DNA of 64,000 bases. Origin: Glandiceps talaboti (Eukaryota; Hemichordata; Enteropneusta; Spengelidae). Below, piece by piece: positions 35,801 through 44,697 of this stretch. Under the pieces are notes generated by a model that saw nothing but the letters and a program-made list of their open reading frames with translations, was not told where the DNA came from and searched no databases. Position 1 is the first letter of the stretch. Each line of letters starts with the position of its first letter. The position numbers were made by a program, and so were the translations under genes. The stretch is taken from the NCBI RefSeq assembly GCF_964340395.1, contig NC_135551.1:15145003-15209002 (forward strand). Reading direction: 5' to 3'.

Positions 35801-37268
35801 TTTCGTACAGCCATACGTAGCTAAAATCAACATCGTAAAAACAGTTATGATAGTTGCGCAATGCAGTGAAATCATTGTCTATTAAATTCAACTACTGATA
35901 GAACTTTTGAAAGACTTTAGACAATGCGTTTCTGAAAATTTCACAATGTTTTCGACATTTTAACTTGCCAGTTTTGATGTTTTAGCGTATGACTCTGAGC
36001 CGAGTTCTATGCATAACCGGTGTAGGCATCCGTTCGTTAGCCTTCTCTCGATATGTCATTTTTTTCCGATGAAAGTGTATATATTTTGTCAAAGAATTAA
36101 TCACTGCTCTTGGCAAACCTCCCGTCGTTGGCAAAATGTTCCCTACCTGAAAGTCTGTGGTGTAATTTTACTGATCACAACATATACGTTAGCAGTAGTA
36201 GCAGAAGGCAGCTGTCGCAATGGCGACGACATTCTGAAAACTGAATGAACATAAACAGCTGAGCACTGTAGCCCCATCATTTCATAACATTAATGCGCGT
36301 TCAGCGTAAGTTTAAGAATATTTTAGTTTAAAATTGTCATTATAATAGAAAGAAATAGTGGGTCTGTGTATATAATAAATAAATAATCTCCAGGTATTTC
36401 TCATTCGTATTACGTCATATCGGACTCATGATTGCCCTATGTCTGTATCCCTCCCAGCCGATAGGTGAGGAGGGATACGGCAGATCTAGACATGAGGGAA
36501 TCATGAGTCCGATATGACGTAGCACTCATTCGGAATACCCGGAGATTATATATAAGTATTTCATAACTGCCATGTATATTTAGCAGCCTTATCACAACAA
36601 CACTAACAACATCAATTGAAAACACTATTAATAAATTGTACAAATTAGCGTGTCAAAGGCAAGTCTTGCCTGATATATCTTACCGAAATTTGTATTTTGA
36701 CATCATAAATATACCCCATCATATTTTAAAAGAAGTTCTGGAAAACAGTTGATTCAATTTTACCTGATAAGTAAATGCAGTTGATTATATAAATTATTAA
36801 TTAAAACAGCATTTGATTCCAATTTATATGCTCCAAATGATATGGTGATTGGGACTTGTAATTATGCGAGTGTTTCATTGACTGGATTTCCCATTAACAC
36901 ACAGATTTATCATTTATTCATTTTAGGGGCTGTGTACAGTTTGAATATGTACAAAACACGTGTCGTGGTCTTGAATTCTTACAAGGTGTTGGCTGAAGCT
37001 ATGGTTGAGAGAAAGACGGACTTTGCTGGTCGTCCACGTGATTTCATAACTTGGAAGATGTGGACTGGATGTAAAGATCTCGGGTTAAGGGATTACAGTG
37101 AATTTTGTAAAGTGTTAAGGAAGGATGCACACACTGCTTTACGTATACACGGTAGTGAGCGGTGGATTGAGGTTATAACGATGCAGGTTGACAAGCTCAC
37201 TGGTAAGAATATTTCTCTACTTCCATTTTGTACTTTGTAATAGTAACGTGGATATTAACGTCGTCATT

Positions 37269-37306
<38 letters not shown>

Positions 37307-39587
37307 GAATTAAAGATAGCCTGCACCAATTTGTAGAAATTTTATGAGTCTGATGTCGAGGATCTAGGACGTTTGCAGTTTTTAATTCATGTACAAATGT
37401 ATAATATAATATAATATAATATAATATAATATAATATAATATAATATAATATAATATAATATAATATAAACAACAATAAAAGTAACAAGAACAAAAACAA
37501 GAGCAAGAGCAAGAACACTTAACAAGAACAACAACATACCATCGCTTCGCGAATTACTCAGTACCTTCTCAAAGTATATGCAATACCAATCTTACCATTA
37601 TCGAGGAGGCAATTTGAGTTCCTTTCCCATTGGTAACAGGGAATTTCATGGGACCTACCCAAACCAAGAATGGGGGTTTTGCAGTCTGGCTGAGTATGAT
37701 AGTACCACTGTATCTTTCTCAAGCATCGAGCATGAAGTAGAGGATAGTGTTGAAGTAATGATTCAGACAGTCAGTGATTGTTGCTCGAACGAAATCACTA
37801 GTAATATGCGTATTGCAGGGTCAGAGTGACATATCGTTAAATTCTGGAGTGACTGGCAGGGACTTGTCAGTTCCACAATGACGTCTTGATACCAGGCACC
37901 AAAGCCATAAAAGTTCATTAATGTTGTCTCTACTTGTAGTACTTTATTTGTCTCTCTGTATGCATTTGTGTTTTACAAGTTATGGAAACGAATGACGACA
38001 CTAACAAAAACATCTAAAAAGAAAAACATTTGCATAAAGAGTCAGCAACATACTTGTGATTAATTTGCTCATGTCCTCTTTCTTACCTAGATACTCTATC
38101 ACAAAGAAGCTCATCAGCTGTTGATCCCAATTTACCATTGACTTTGGCTGCATTTAATACAATATCTGAACTATCCCATAGACGAAGCTGTGAAGAAGAC
38201 GACAAAGAATTCATTGACTTTGTTGAGTCAAATATAGAGATGTCCCGTTATGTTGTTAAGGCCTCTGTCGTGGGTAATGTATTTATCACTCTCCTGCATG
38301 TGTGATACCTTATATTAATATGATGATGGAGAAATCTGTACATTCACCTCTATATATATTTAAAGAGTTAAAGTAACTTGCTTAATATTTTATTTCGTTC
38401 TAGCGTTTTGTTCAGTTGTCAATTCATTATACCGAATATTCACATGCTTTTCTTTCAGATTTTGTCAGATGGTTAAAGCCTTTCTTCAAGTCGGTACTTG
38501 ATAGGTTTCAGGAAATAACATACAGTCGGGTCAAATATATGGAAGGTAGACTTAAGACACGTAAGAAGCAATTTAACAGAGAAATCCCACCTCGTGATGC
38601 GATTGATGTGATGTTAAGAGCGCAAGACGATTACCAGAGTAATCCTACTAATGGAATTTCAGCAGAAGACTTTGATGATACGGTTGTTCTACAAACGGTG
38701 TTGGATTTTTTTGGTGCAGGTAAGTTGATAACAACAACAACAACAACAACAACAACAACCACAACATATTGAAGTTGCCTGATATGCTGCAAACGATGAT
38801 TTTAATTTCTTACTGCTATATCAGTATATCCAATACCCAGGTGGTATGATATCTTCTAATGTATACTTCACATTTGTGTCTCTTATCTGTTGATTGGTTC
38901 GTTTAATATTTCCAGTGTATACTTCGTCAGTTGCATTTTCAACATGATAATGTTTTTCTTTGAAAACAATATCTAATTTCTTTTACAGGATCTGAAACTG
39001 TCGTGTTTGCTGCAGAGTGGTTTTTGATAGATATGATGCTGAATCCTGAAATACAGAAGAAAATCCACCAAGAAATCGATGCAGTCGTTGGTGTTGATCG
39101 TCGTCCAGTGTATGCTGACCAGGACAATTTACCTTATCTAAAGGCTGCCATGTATGAAACCATGCGTTTACACACAATAGTGCCTCTTAGTATTTTCCAT
39201 CGTACAATTTGCACCACATCTGTCAACGGATGTCAAATTCCTGATGACACCATCATCATCCCAAATCATTGGGCCATAGATCACGACCCAGATGTTTTCA
39301 AAGATCCGTATGCTTACACACCAGAGCGATTTATTGATCCTCACACGGGTAGATGTGTTTCCTTCAATGAGATGAATTTTGCACCGTTTGGTATGGGTAA
39401 ACGTTCATGTCTTGGTGAAATGCTTGCAAGAATGGAATACTTTTTGATTGTGGTTAATTTGCTTCACAAGTTTGAAATCAAAGTGTCTAACCATGGTAAA
39501 CCTTCTACAGAGGGTGTACTTGGTTTGGGTTATTGTCCAAAACCTTTCAAAATGGTACTCGGAAGACGAAATGTTGAGTACGTGTAA
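17302..39587 (+). CDS. Cytochrome P450 (CYP2 clan), copy E, complete, five exons, 500 aa, 19.4 kb first intron
   Basis: Exons are 17302-17485, 36927-37202, 38091-38273, 38459-38719 and 38989-39587 (1503 nt, all introns phase 1). Exon 1 gives the anchor [19 protein letters not shown] and hinge PKTYPKGP. The I-helix is FFGAGSET, K-helix ETMR, then TPERF and haem loop [11 protein letters not shown]. The C-helix reads FCKVLR: the usual Trp of WxxxR is Cys (TGT for TGG), unlike B, F and G. Intron 1 holds the 16.7 kb CACTA-ended element; without it the intron would be about 2.7 kb, within the range of its sisters. Joining exon 1 to the distant exons 2-5 rests on matching phase, order and the absence of any other partner. 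The start codon matches the sister genes. Family role: ER monooxygenase; substrate unknown. Confidence 0.85.
18694..18952 (+). repeat. Left terminal inverted repeat of the CACTA-ended element
   Basis: Begins CACTAGTAGAAAAAATAGTA and runs to AATATTCAAATCTA. It contains internal reiterations of TAGTTCAGATTG, a possible subterminal repeat of the kind CACTA transposases bind. The sequence diverges from the right arm immediately afterwards. Confidence 0.92.
19208..19258. repeat. Micro-palindrome with 9 bp direct repeats (CTCAGACC type)
   Basis: Perfect 11 bp arms CTCAGACCACT (19217-19227) and AGTGGTCTGAG (19238-19248) enclose a 10 nt loop. TACTACTAC flanks both sides (19208-19216 and 19250-19258). 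The direct repeat is itself a simple triplet, so the duplication evidence is weaker than at the other sites. Half-sites of the same arm occur at about 20413 and 31656, and a diverged full copy at 31716. Confidence 0.65.
22608..22680. repeat. Micro-palindrome with 10 bp direct repeats, plus a second adjoining hairpin
   Basis: Arms CATGGAGGTAG (22616-22626) and CTACCTCCATG (22640-22650) are perfect. GGTTTGTTCA flanks the insert at 22608-22617 and 22650-22659, leaving a 32 bp insert. A second small hairpin, GAGGTAG-G-CTACCTC (22666-22680), follows directly. Related arms occur near 20800-20842. Confidence 0.75.
24558..24609. repeat. 34 bp micro-palindrome with 9 bp direct repeats
   Basis: The insert 24567-24600 starts CATAGAAAATAGAGAGG and pairs with 24586-24602 at 16 of 17 positions. 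TGGTTTAGT flanks it at 24558-24566 and 24601-24609. A related locus at 30942 reads TGGTTTAGTTAGAAACCAT with a single copy and no palindrome, matching the right flank here (TGGTTTAGTTAGATACCAA). Confidence 0.78.
25655..25692. repeat. Degenerate micro-palindrome (CATAGACAGTG type)
   Basis: CATAGACAGTGAAG and CTCCAGTGTCTCTGG are imperfect complements, similar to the arm at 32028. Direct repeats are not clear. Probably an old member of the same class. Confidence 0.35.
26513..26547. repeat. Exact half-palindrome between 9 bp direct repeats
   Basis: GTTCTGATC (26513-26521) and GGTCTGATC (26539-26547) flank the 17 bp ATGGAAGTATAACCCAC. Those 17 bases are exactly the complement of the right arm of the palindrome at 50512-50547 (GTGGGTTATACTTCCAT). 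It looks like an insertion that has lost one arm, or that inserted as one arm. Confidence 0.65.
26579..26634. repeat. (AAAC)n and (AC)n microsatellite
   Basis: AAAC units followed by AC dinucleotides inside the CACTA-ended element. Confidence 0.92.
27578..27618. repeat. Imperfect 41 bp hairpin
   Basis: GGTGGCACTAGTCGTTCC pairs with GGAACGGCAAGTGCCACC with two mismatches. I see no flanking direct repeat, so it may be an old insertion or chance. Confidence 0.4.
28319..28469. repeat. ~150 bp (TA)n tract with a central CTAG
   Basis: Almost pure TA, interrupted once near 28402 by ACTAGT, which keeps the whole tract self-complementary. It lies just beyond the 3' end of the adjoining - strand LINE fragment. 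Confidence 0.95.
28510..29370 (-). mobile_element. LINE reverse transcriptase fragment
   Basis: The - strand frames read, in order: [20 protein letters not shown] and [15 protein letters not shown] (RT N-terminal), then [41 protein letters not shown] and [14 protein letters not shown] (RT core; the YxDD position reads YSDN). These are RT hallmarks of a Jockey/CR1-like non-LTR element. It is split over at least two frames and lacks the 5' end and endonuclease, so it is dead. It lies inside the CACTA-ended element. Confidence 0.82.
29625..29673. repeat. ~34 bp micro-palindrome (CCATAGAC type)
   Basis: 29634-29667 reads CCATAGACACTCCAC, CTTT, then GTGGAGGGTCCATGG: 15 nt arms with two mismatches. 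GTTTGA occurs at 29628-29633 and 29667-29672 as a short direct repeat. A CAAGTATAAAC/GTTCATACTTCC hairpin lies just upstream at about 29570-29602. Confidence 0.55.
30067..30160. repeat. (TA)n microsatellite
   Basis: Pure TA run of about 93 bp. The poly-I/Y frame across it on the - strand is an artefact. Confidence 0.95.
31170..31550 (+). mobile_element. LINE RT C-terminal fragment (different copy from the neighbours)
   Basis: The + strand reads [52 protein letters not shown], then, after a frame change, [19 protein letters not shown] and [14 protein letters not shown]. This is the thumb and post-RT part of a non-LTR retrotransposon (KTK..VF, YLGV, FD.K..PILNY). It is 5' truncated and frameshifted. 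Confidence 0.7.
31709..31748. repeat. 26 bp micro-palindrome with 7 bp direct repeats (CTCAGACC type)
   Basis: The insert 31716-31741 starts CTCAGACCAC and ends GTGACCTGAG, with one unpaired position in the arms. ACTACAT flanks it at 31709-31715 and 31742-31748. Same arm family as 19217-19249. Confidence 0.6.
31830..32640 (-). mobile_element. LINE RT fragment, CR1/L2-like, interrupted by a micro-palindrome
   Basis: The - strand shows [29 protein letters not shown] (RT motif), a degraded active-site region, then [52 protein letters not shown] and LLYGLPAKN. This is the classical CR1/L2-type RT C-terminus. Several frame changes and a degraded catalytic box show it is dead. A palindromic insert at 32028-32061 splits the sequence between RTIGRI and IRQYL. 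Confidence 0.78.
32020..32069. repeat. 34 bp micro-palindrome with 8 bp direct repeats inside a LINE
   Basis: The insert 32028-32061 pairs GACAGTGGAGGG with CCCTCCACTGTC (12 bp perfect arms). ATGCGACC flanks it at 32020-32027 and 32062-32069. The added DNA is 42 bp, a multiple of three, so the LINE frame stays open across it (SGGGPSTV is the inserted peptide). Comparison with the expected LINE sequence supports insertion. Confidence 0.78.
32800..32889. repeat. (TC)n microsatellite
   Basis: About 90 bp of TC. The SLSLSL frame across it is an artefact. Confidence 0.95.
32890..35165. other. Right interior of the CACTA-ended element
   Basis: About 2.3 kb. Apart from the 147 bp MITE at 33999-34145 and a poly-G run near 34425 I see no gene and no transposase motif. 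Confidence 0.5.
33990..34154. mobile_element. 147 bp foldback MITE with 9 bp target duplication
   Basis: The element 33999-34145 is almost wholly palindromic. It starts TAGTCTCGCTGCCAGACTCG and ends with the complement. Arms of about 58 nt match, apart from a 5 nt extra stretch near the centre of the left arm and a short loop. TGCTCCTTA flanks it at 33990-33998 and 34146-34154. A 9 bp duplication with long inverted repeats fits Mutator-like (MULE) MITEs. Near-perfect arms suggest a young insertion, later than or carried by the CACTA-ended element. Confidence 0.88.
35166..35424 (-). repeat. Right terminal inverted repeat of the CACTA-ended element
   Basis: Exact complement, by eye, of 18694-18952. 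It ends CTACTAGTG and is followed by TGA. Confidence 0.92.
35571..35636. repeat. Hairpin with 16 bp perfect arms and a third half-arm
   Basis: CATATTACTATACTGT (35599-35614) and ACAGTATAGTAATATG (35621-35636) are perfect complements with a 6 nt loop. A third partial arm, AGTATAGTAATATG, lies at 35571-35584. It is in intron 1 of copy E, outside the CACTA-ended element. I see no clear direct repeats. Confidence 0.6.
36384..36548. mobile_element. ~165 bp inverted-repeat element (MITE-like)
   Basis: The outer arms TAATCTCC...GGAGATTA are diverged, whereas the middle arms TACGTCATATCGGACTCATG... (36411-36433 against 36499-36521) are perfect over 23 bp. An inner hairpin GTATCCCTCC / GGAGGGATAC (36445-36454, 36469-36478) is also perfect. 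No clear target duplication. It lies in intron 1 of copy E, about 380 bp before exon 2. Confidence 0.65.
37265..37469. repeat. (ATC)n and (ATAAT)n microsatellites
   Basis: ATC triplets at 37265-37308 and a pentanucleotide ATAAT run at 37400-37469, both in intron 2 of copy E. Confidence 0.92.
38729..38765. repeat. (CAA)n microsatellite next to the exon 4 donor of copy E
   Basis: The CAA run starts about 9 bp after the GT donor at 38720. It lies within the intron, so a frame reading into poly-T residues is not protein. Confidence 0.9.
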
Positions 39588-39749
39588 TTTAGATCCGAAT
39601 TGTACCACATAATGAATTATTATGTTGAAATTAACTATAGAAATCATTGTTGTAAACTTTCAAAAATGATACATTATATCATATTTGTACCCACCATGTT
39701 TCTTATGTGTAACCATTTTTAACTCTTCTGAATTGACAAGTTTATTTAA

Positions 39750-40078
39750 GTATTTTTTTACTGCATTATCAAAGATCTTGGTAACATATGCTATCACTAT
39801 CTTTAACAACATCACTAGAGATGAGTTGAATGTAGTTGAGACAGTATTCCAAACAGCACAGAGAATCATTTGCGCAGCATTATCATCCTTACAATCAATC
39901 TATCATCCCAGATTCATTCGCAAAGCTACATCCATCATTAAGGATGCCAATCCTCAGGCATATACATTTTCTTTTAACTACCCCTTTTGCAGATGATACA
40001 GAAGTATCAAAACGAAATCACAACGTCTTCGAAAGAGCTTTTATCCATCTATGTCCACTTTTAAATCAGTCAGGATAA
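39750..40078 (+). mobile_element. LINE 3' coding fragment downstream of copy E
   Basis: The + strand reads ELNVVETVFQTAQRIICAA, FIRKATSIIKDANPQAY and, in the next frame, YRSIKTKSQRLRKSFYPS. This is the C-terminal tail typical of CR1/Jockey-like LINE ORF2 (RAxRII...IxxDxxHPxH...RYRSIKTKTxRxxxSFxPS). It is 5' truncated and frameshifted. Confidence 0.68.
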
Positions 40079-41579
40079 TTTACTATTCGCTATAATTTTG
40101 TGACTTTTGTATCTTTTTATTATCATGTCATTTGAAGTGTTGTCGTAATTTTATCTCTTGTTTTCATATTTCGCTTGTGTAGTATTATCTGTTCAATGTT
40201 TCATACAATGAACGATGTCCTTCCCATCCTTATATTTTATGTTTGTTCACTCCTTTTAAAGAGAGCACACGGAAAGCCAATTTCCAATGTGTGTTTATGT
40301 AAACGGCAGGAAAACTATTGGTATTCTTACTATTCTTATTTCAAGTGACATTCAAAAATAAGTAGACAACAGCATATTGGATCTTACATTATAATATATA
40401 TAAGGATAACTCGGAACATAATGGGATAACGTCAAATGCACAGATCTAGACTCGATGTATGGTTTGCCAGCCTACTTCCTCAATTAAGATCCAGTATTGT
40501 CTCAATCCTGTTTCTCCTTGTTCCTCTTCAGGTTTGAACTTTATTGATATTACTACTGTAACATTAACAATCTGTTTAATTACACGTTTACTATACAATA
40601 AAATAATTGGTTGACAGTTAAAAGATTAAATCGTCCTCGAGTATTATGTAAACGAAAGCTATACAATTTGAAATGAGACCATACTTGATATAGTCAAGAT
40701 AAAATGTAGTATTATACCTTAAGTAATGAGTGACGTTATCAAATTCCTATTTTTCCGAATTGAGGCCTTCACAATCAAACGCTTCTTATTCGATTATCCT
40801 TCTTACATAAACTTTACGTGTCACTAGTGTAGAATTGCATTACATAATTATTAAATCATCCTTTGGAAATACAACTGTTGGTACAGATAATAATTTTATT
40901 CATGGGTTAATTGTGCCTGTGGAACACCAGTACGTCTATTAAAACAAACCTAGCACATTTAACTCAGATTCGGTGTTCCTTCAATCTGACATTTCTTGTG
41001 TATAGTAATAAATCATTTTCCATACATTCAACCCAGGAGATATGATACCTGTAGTGAACTTGGTAATCCTCGGACAATATTTGATCATTTGGTTATTTGA
41101 TACTTACTAGTTTGTATATTTTAAAGTAAGTTTTAATATTTTATTCCCCATTCCAACTCATTGTCTGCCTTTTTCGCCAATATATTCTCTACAAAGACAA
41201 CGTCGCTCGTCCTCTGATTCCCATCTTCTTTGTTTTACCTAGATATATACAAAGACTATATCAGCCACACATAATGGAACAATCTTCCCTTCAATTTCCG
41301 CCGATCCAAGTCTCTGCAAGGTTTCTATATTGCTGCATCAGACCTAGGTCTTAACTGCAACCCTTTATTTATAGGGCAATTATCTTACTACATGTATACA
41401 CAACCACCCTCATATCTATTATTAGCAACTCCACAGGAAACGTTTGCATCTAACATTCAAACTGGGTTTAGGATTGTACCTAACTTAATTTCATGTGACC
41501 TTTGAAACTGTTTCTGATTTTAAAATAGGTTGACAAATTTCCACATGCAAAGTAGAGGAGATAGGTTACGTATTAGCTA

Positions 41580-41705
41580 CGTAGATCAAATGACCTTTGT
41601 CCTGATTTGGAATACAGATGATGAAATGTGATATTTCGCTGTGCACCAGTGCTTGCTACCACTAGTAGACAGTGCTGTGAATGACCGGAGTGTAGACATT
41701 TCGCT
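41580..41705 (+). promoter_or_regulatory. Conserved upstream block, copy F
   Basis: GTAGATCAAATGACC, GTCCTGATTTGG, GATGAAATGTGATA, GCTGTGCACCAGTGCTTGC and ACTAGTAGACAGTGCTGTG occur in the same order as upstream of D, and more loosely C and E. The block ends about 140 bp before the start codon. The regulatory role is inference. Confidence 0.45.
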
Positions 41706-41841
41706 GTATTGTTCGTGTAGATTCGAGACTGTGAAACCCTCATACTCCATAGTTTGACTCGGAATTGGTGTTGCGCAATCTTGCCATTAGTTTGGAGCGT
41801 TAAGTAGCATTGCCCCGAACGTGAAATCTGAAAAGGTAGCC

Positions 41842-44640
41842 ATGTTAACTGAGGTCGCGTTGATAGCTTTCTCGATCATTCTCATACTTTTCACTTGGAT
41901 GAGAAAAAGGCCGAACCTACCCGAAACCTACCCGAAAGGTCCGGCAGGATTGCCAGTGATTGGTAATTTACTACAACTTGGATCTCAACCACACTTGAAG
42001 CTCACTGAATGGAGTCGACAGTACGGTAAAGACAACATACATGTAGATATCCTTTAACCTAACAAACAAAACCTGTCAAAATGGGGTCAAACACATATAA
42101 ACACACCACTTTCACTGACTCATGAATTTTGTCAGGTATCAAATATGTATCACTATCAACATATTGTACATAGTATGACGATTTGGAAATATGAAATAAA
42201 CAACTCGTGAATCTATACCCTTAGCATATGTATTAAGAAATCAAGGGTATTATTCTTTATTCACATGTAAATAAGTCGTTCCGTGACCTTTATCTGAACC
42301 AGCTGTTTGCAAAATATGCAAATATGCAACCGCAATGTGAACCCAAACCAAACAATACTAGGCTAAAGGCGTATCATACGAAGGATCGGAATTGGAAGTA
42401 ACATAAATTGAGCCCAAACTTAGGATAAATATATTTGTGTGTCATATTCAGACCAAGTGTAAATTACATAAGGAAGATTGGTTAAACATACACTACACGA
42501 AAGGTCTAATTTACCCACTATTACCCAACCTTTACCCTACCTGTGACCCATCTAGCCTCCATCTCTGTCCACGGTAGTAAGAAACACAGAACCACTTTTG
42601 ACTGTCTACATCCCCCAGGGGAGAGATCACCGTGCTTAAATTAAGTCACAGATGGAACTTCCTCTCATACTCGCCCCTTTTGCACATCCTCTGTTCAAGC
42701 TTTACCCGGGTGGAAAGACATTGTCAAATATGACTTTTCTTATAGTGATATGAGCCTTGTTCTTAAAAAGTACCTAATTGGATCATATTGGCTGAGCTGA
42801 AGGCCACAATTCAACTCTCCCAATGATTAGATTTGGACACTCCTGACATATAGTCGGGAGCGAGGTCAACATCTCCAGATTATCCCAATTTTACCAAACT
42901 GTTCCCGTTTTACACCTGTGAGACCTACTCCTCTCCTCACACCACAGCTAACTATTAATTCATTACATTGGTTGCCAGTAACAATTTGATATGGGTTTGT
43001 ATTCTTGAGATATCAATTATTAAACTCTTAAAATCTGAATTTACGTTTTGACATATTATGTAATACCCCTAGATTCTGTCATCATAGAATTGATTCATTG
43101 ACTGGATTTCTCATCTATTCAGATTTAACATTTATTCATTTTAGGACCTGTGTACAGTTTAAACCTGTACAAAACACGTGTAGTGGTCTTGAATTCTTAC
43201 AAGGCGTTGTCTGAAGCTATGGTTGACAGAAAAACAGATTTTGCAGGTCGTCCACGTGATTTCATAAGCTGGGAAATTTGGACTGGCTATAAAGATGTTG
43301 TATTTATGGATTACAGTGAATTTTGGAAAATGTTACGGAAGAGTGCACACATCGCTTTGCGTGCAGGCGGTAAAGAGAAATGGAGTGAGGTTATAACAAT
43401 AGAAGTAGACAAGCTTATTGGTAAGACTATATGCTAACTTTCATTGTGTACTTAATAATAGTCACGTGGTTATTTGAGGTTTATCTTGTAACGTAATTTT
43501 CATTGAAAACCGAAATTTTCAATCCCTTTTTTAAAGGAGAAGAAGCAGAAGATGAATAATAATAACAACAACAACAACAACAGCAGCAGCAACAACAACA
43601 ACATACAGGCATTTTTAAAATTATGCAAAACATTACCAAACTTATTTAATATGCAACAACAAATTGTACTATCATATTATCAAACTGTGTTACTAAAGGG
43701 GAATGCCATGCGTGGAAATAGAAATAAATTTTGTTAACACTTGAGTTCTGGAGAGACGTTTCTTATTAAATAGTCCTGACTCCTAAGTGCTTATTACTTT
43801 TAGACAAATATTTGTGAATATTCAGTTTTCATATATATGTCTCCATCAGTGGACCCCCATGAGAACTATGGTGGTGATATATAGTTTCGAATTTGTGGGG
43901 TTTTTTCTTCCGTAAGGAAGAGATATATTTATGGGTGGAAGTCTGTGTGTGTGTCTGTCTGTCTGTCTGTGTCATCGTTTTCTCCATAACGGCTTGCTCA
44001 ATTCAAACGAAATTTTGAAGACGTATTCCGTAGGGTAATGGCAAGACTTGATTAGGTTTTGGTAAAATTCCCCTGAATATTAATGAGCAATTTACGTAAT
44101 TAATTATTTTCGGTAATTAGGCAAATTCATTATAACTTGGTACACACATTTGCGATACCAAAGTGCACCTGTCCTGAAAATCTTACTAATGTAGCTTTTA
44201 GTTTTAATAAGATATTGGCATATTTTCGGTACATTGTACACAGGATTGTCATGGACATTAAAGGATGCCCTCAACGGTCGTTGTTGTGCAAGTGAGTTTT
44301 TAGCACAGCATCTGCACTCAAACACTGAGTCCATCATTTGGTAAGTACTCGTACATATTATTTTCTAGTGTTACTTGCAACTACATGTAAGATGAATGAC
44401 TTCAATGTTTGAACGTTACAAATCAAATCAATCGCCATTTTCATCCACAGTGCAAGGTCACACACATACTTACAACGGTACATGTACATACGGTACAGCC
44501 TTATGTCATGATGGACGCCATTTTCTTTAATCAATCGAGAACGAATAGATTACTTTCCATGTAATATTACAACACGAAGCCTTGTCATTATGCCAAATAT
44601 ATAGGTTGTGTTGTTATTGTGCCAAAAACATAGGTTATGA

Positions 44641-44697
<57 letters not shown>

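Larger units (their letters stand above)
39588..41841. other. Intergenic region between copies E and F
   Basis: Holds the LINE fragment (39750-40078), the shared 3' block at about 40880-41100 (GTCTATTAAAACAAACC and ACTCAGATTCGGTGTTC) and the upstream block of F at 41580-41705. Nothing else recognisable. Confidence 0.6.

Noticed and set aside
36842-36926. Frame extending upstream of exon 2 in copy E as a possible start exon
   Set aside because: The stretch is intronic: an acceptor TTCATTTTAG precedes the conserved exon 2 boundary and the upstream sequence resembles the intron of copy F.
41821-41841. Earlier in-frame ATG of copy F
   Set aside because: Seven extra codons (MKSEKVA) are absent in B, E and G and would put charged residues before the membrane anchor; the ATG at 41842 is the conserved start.
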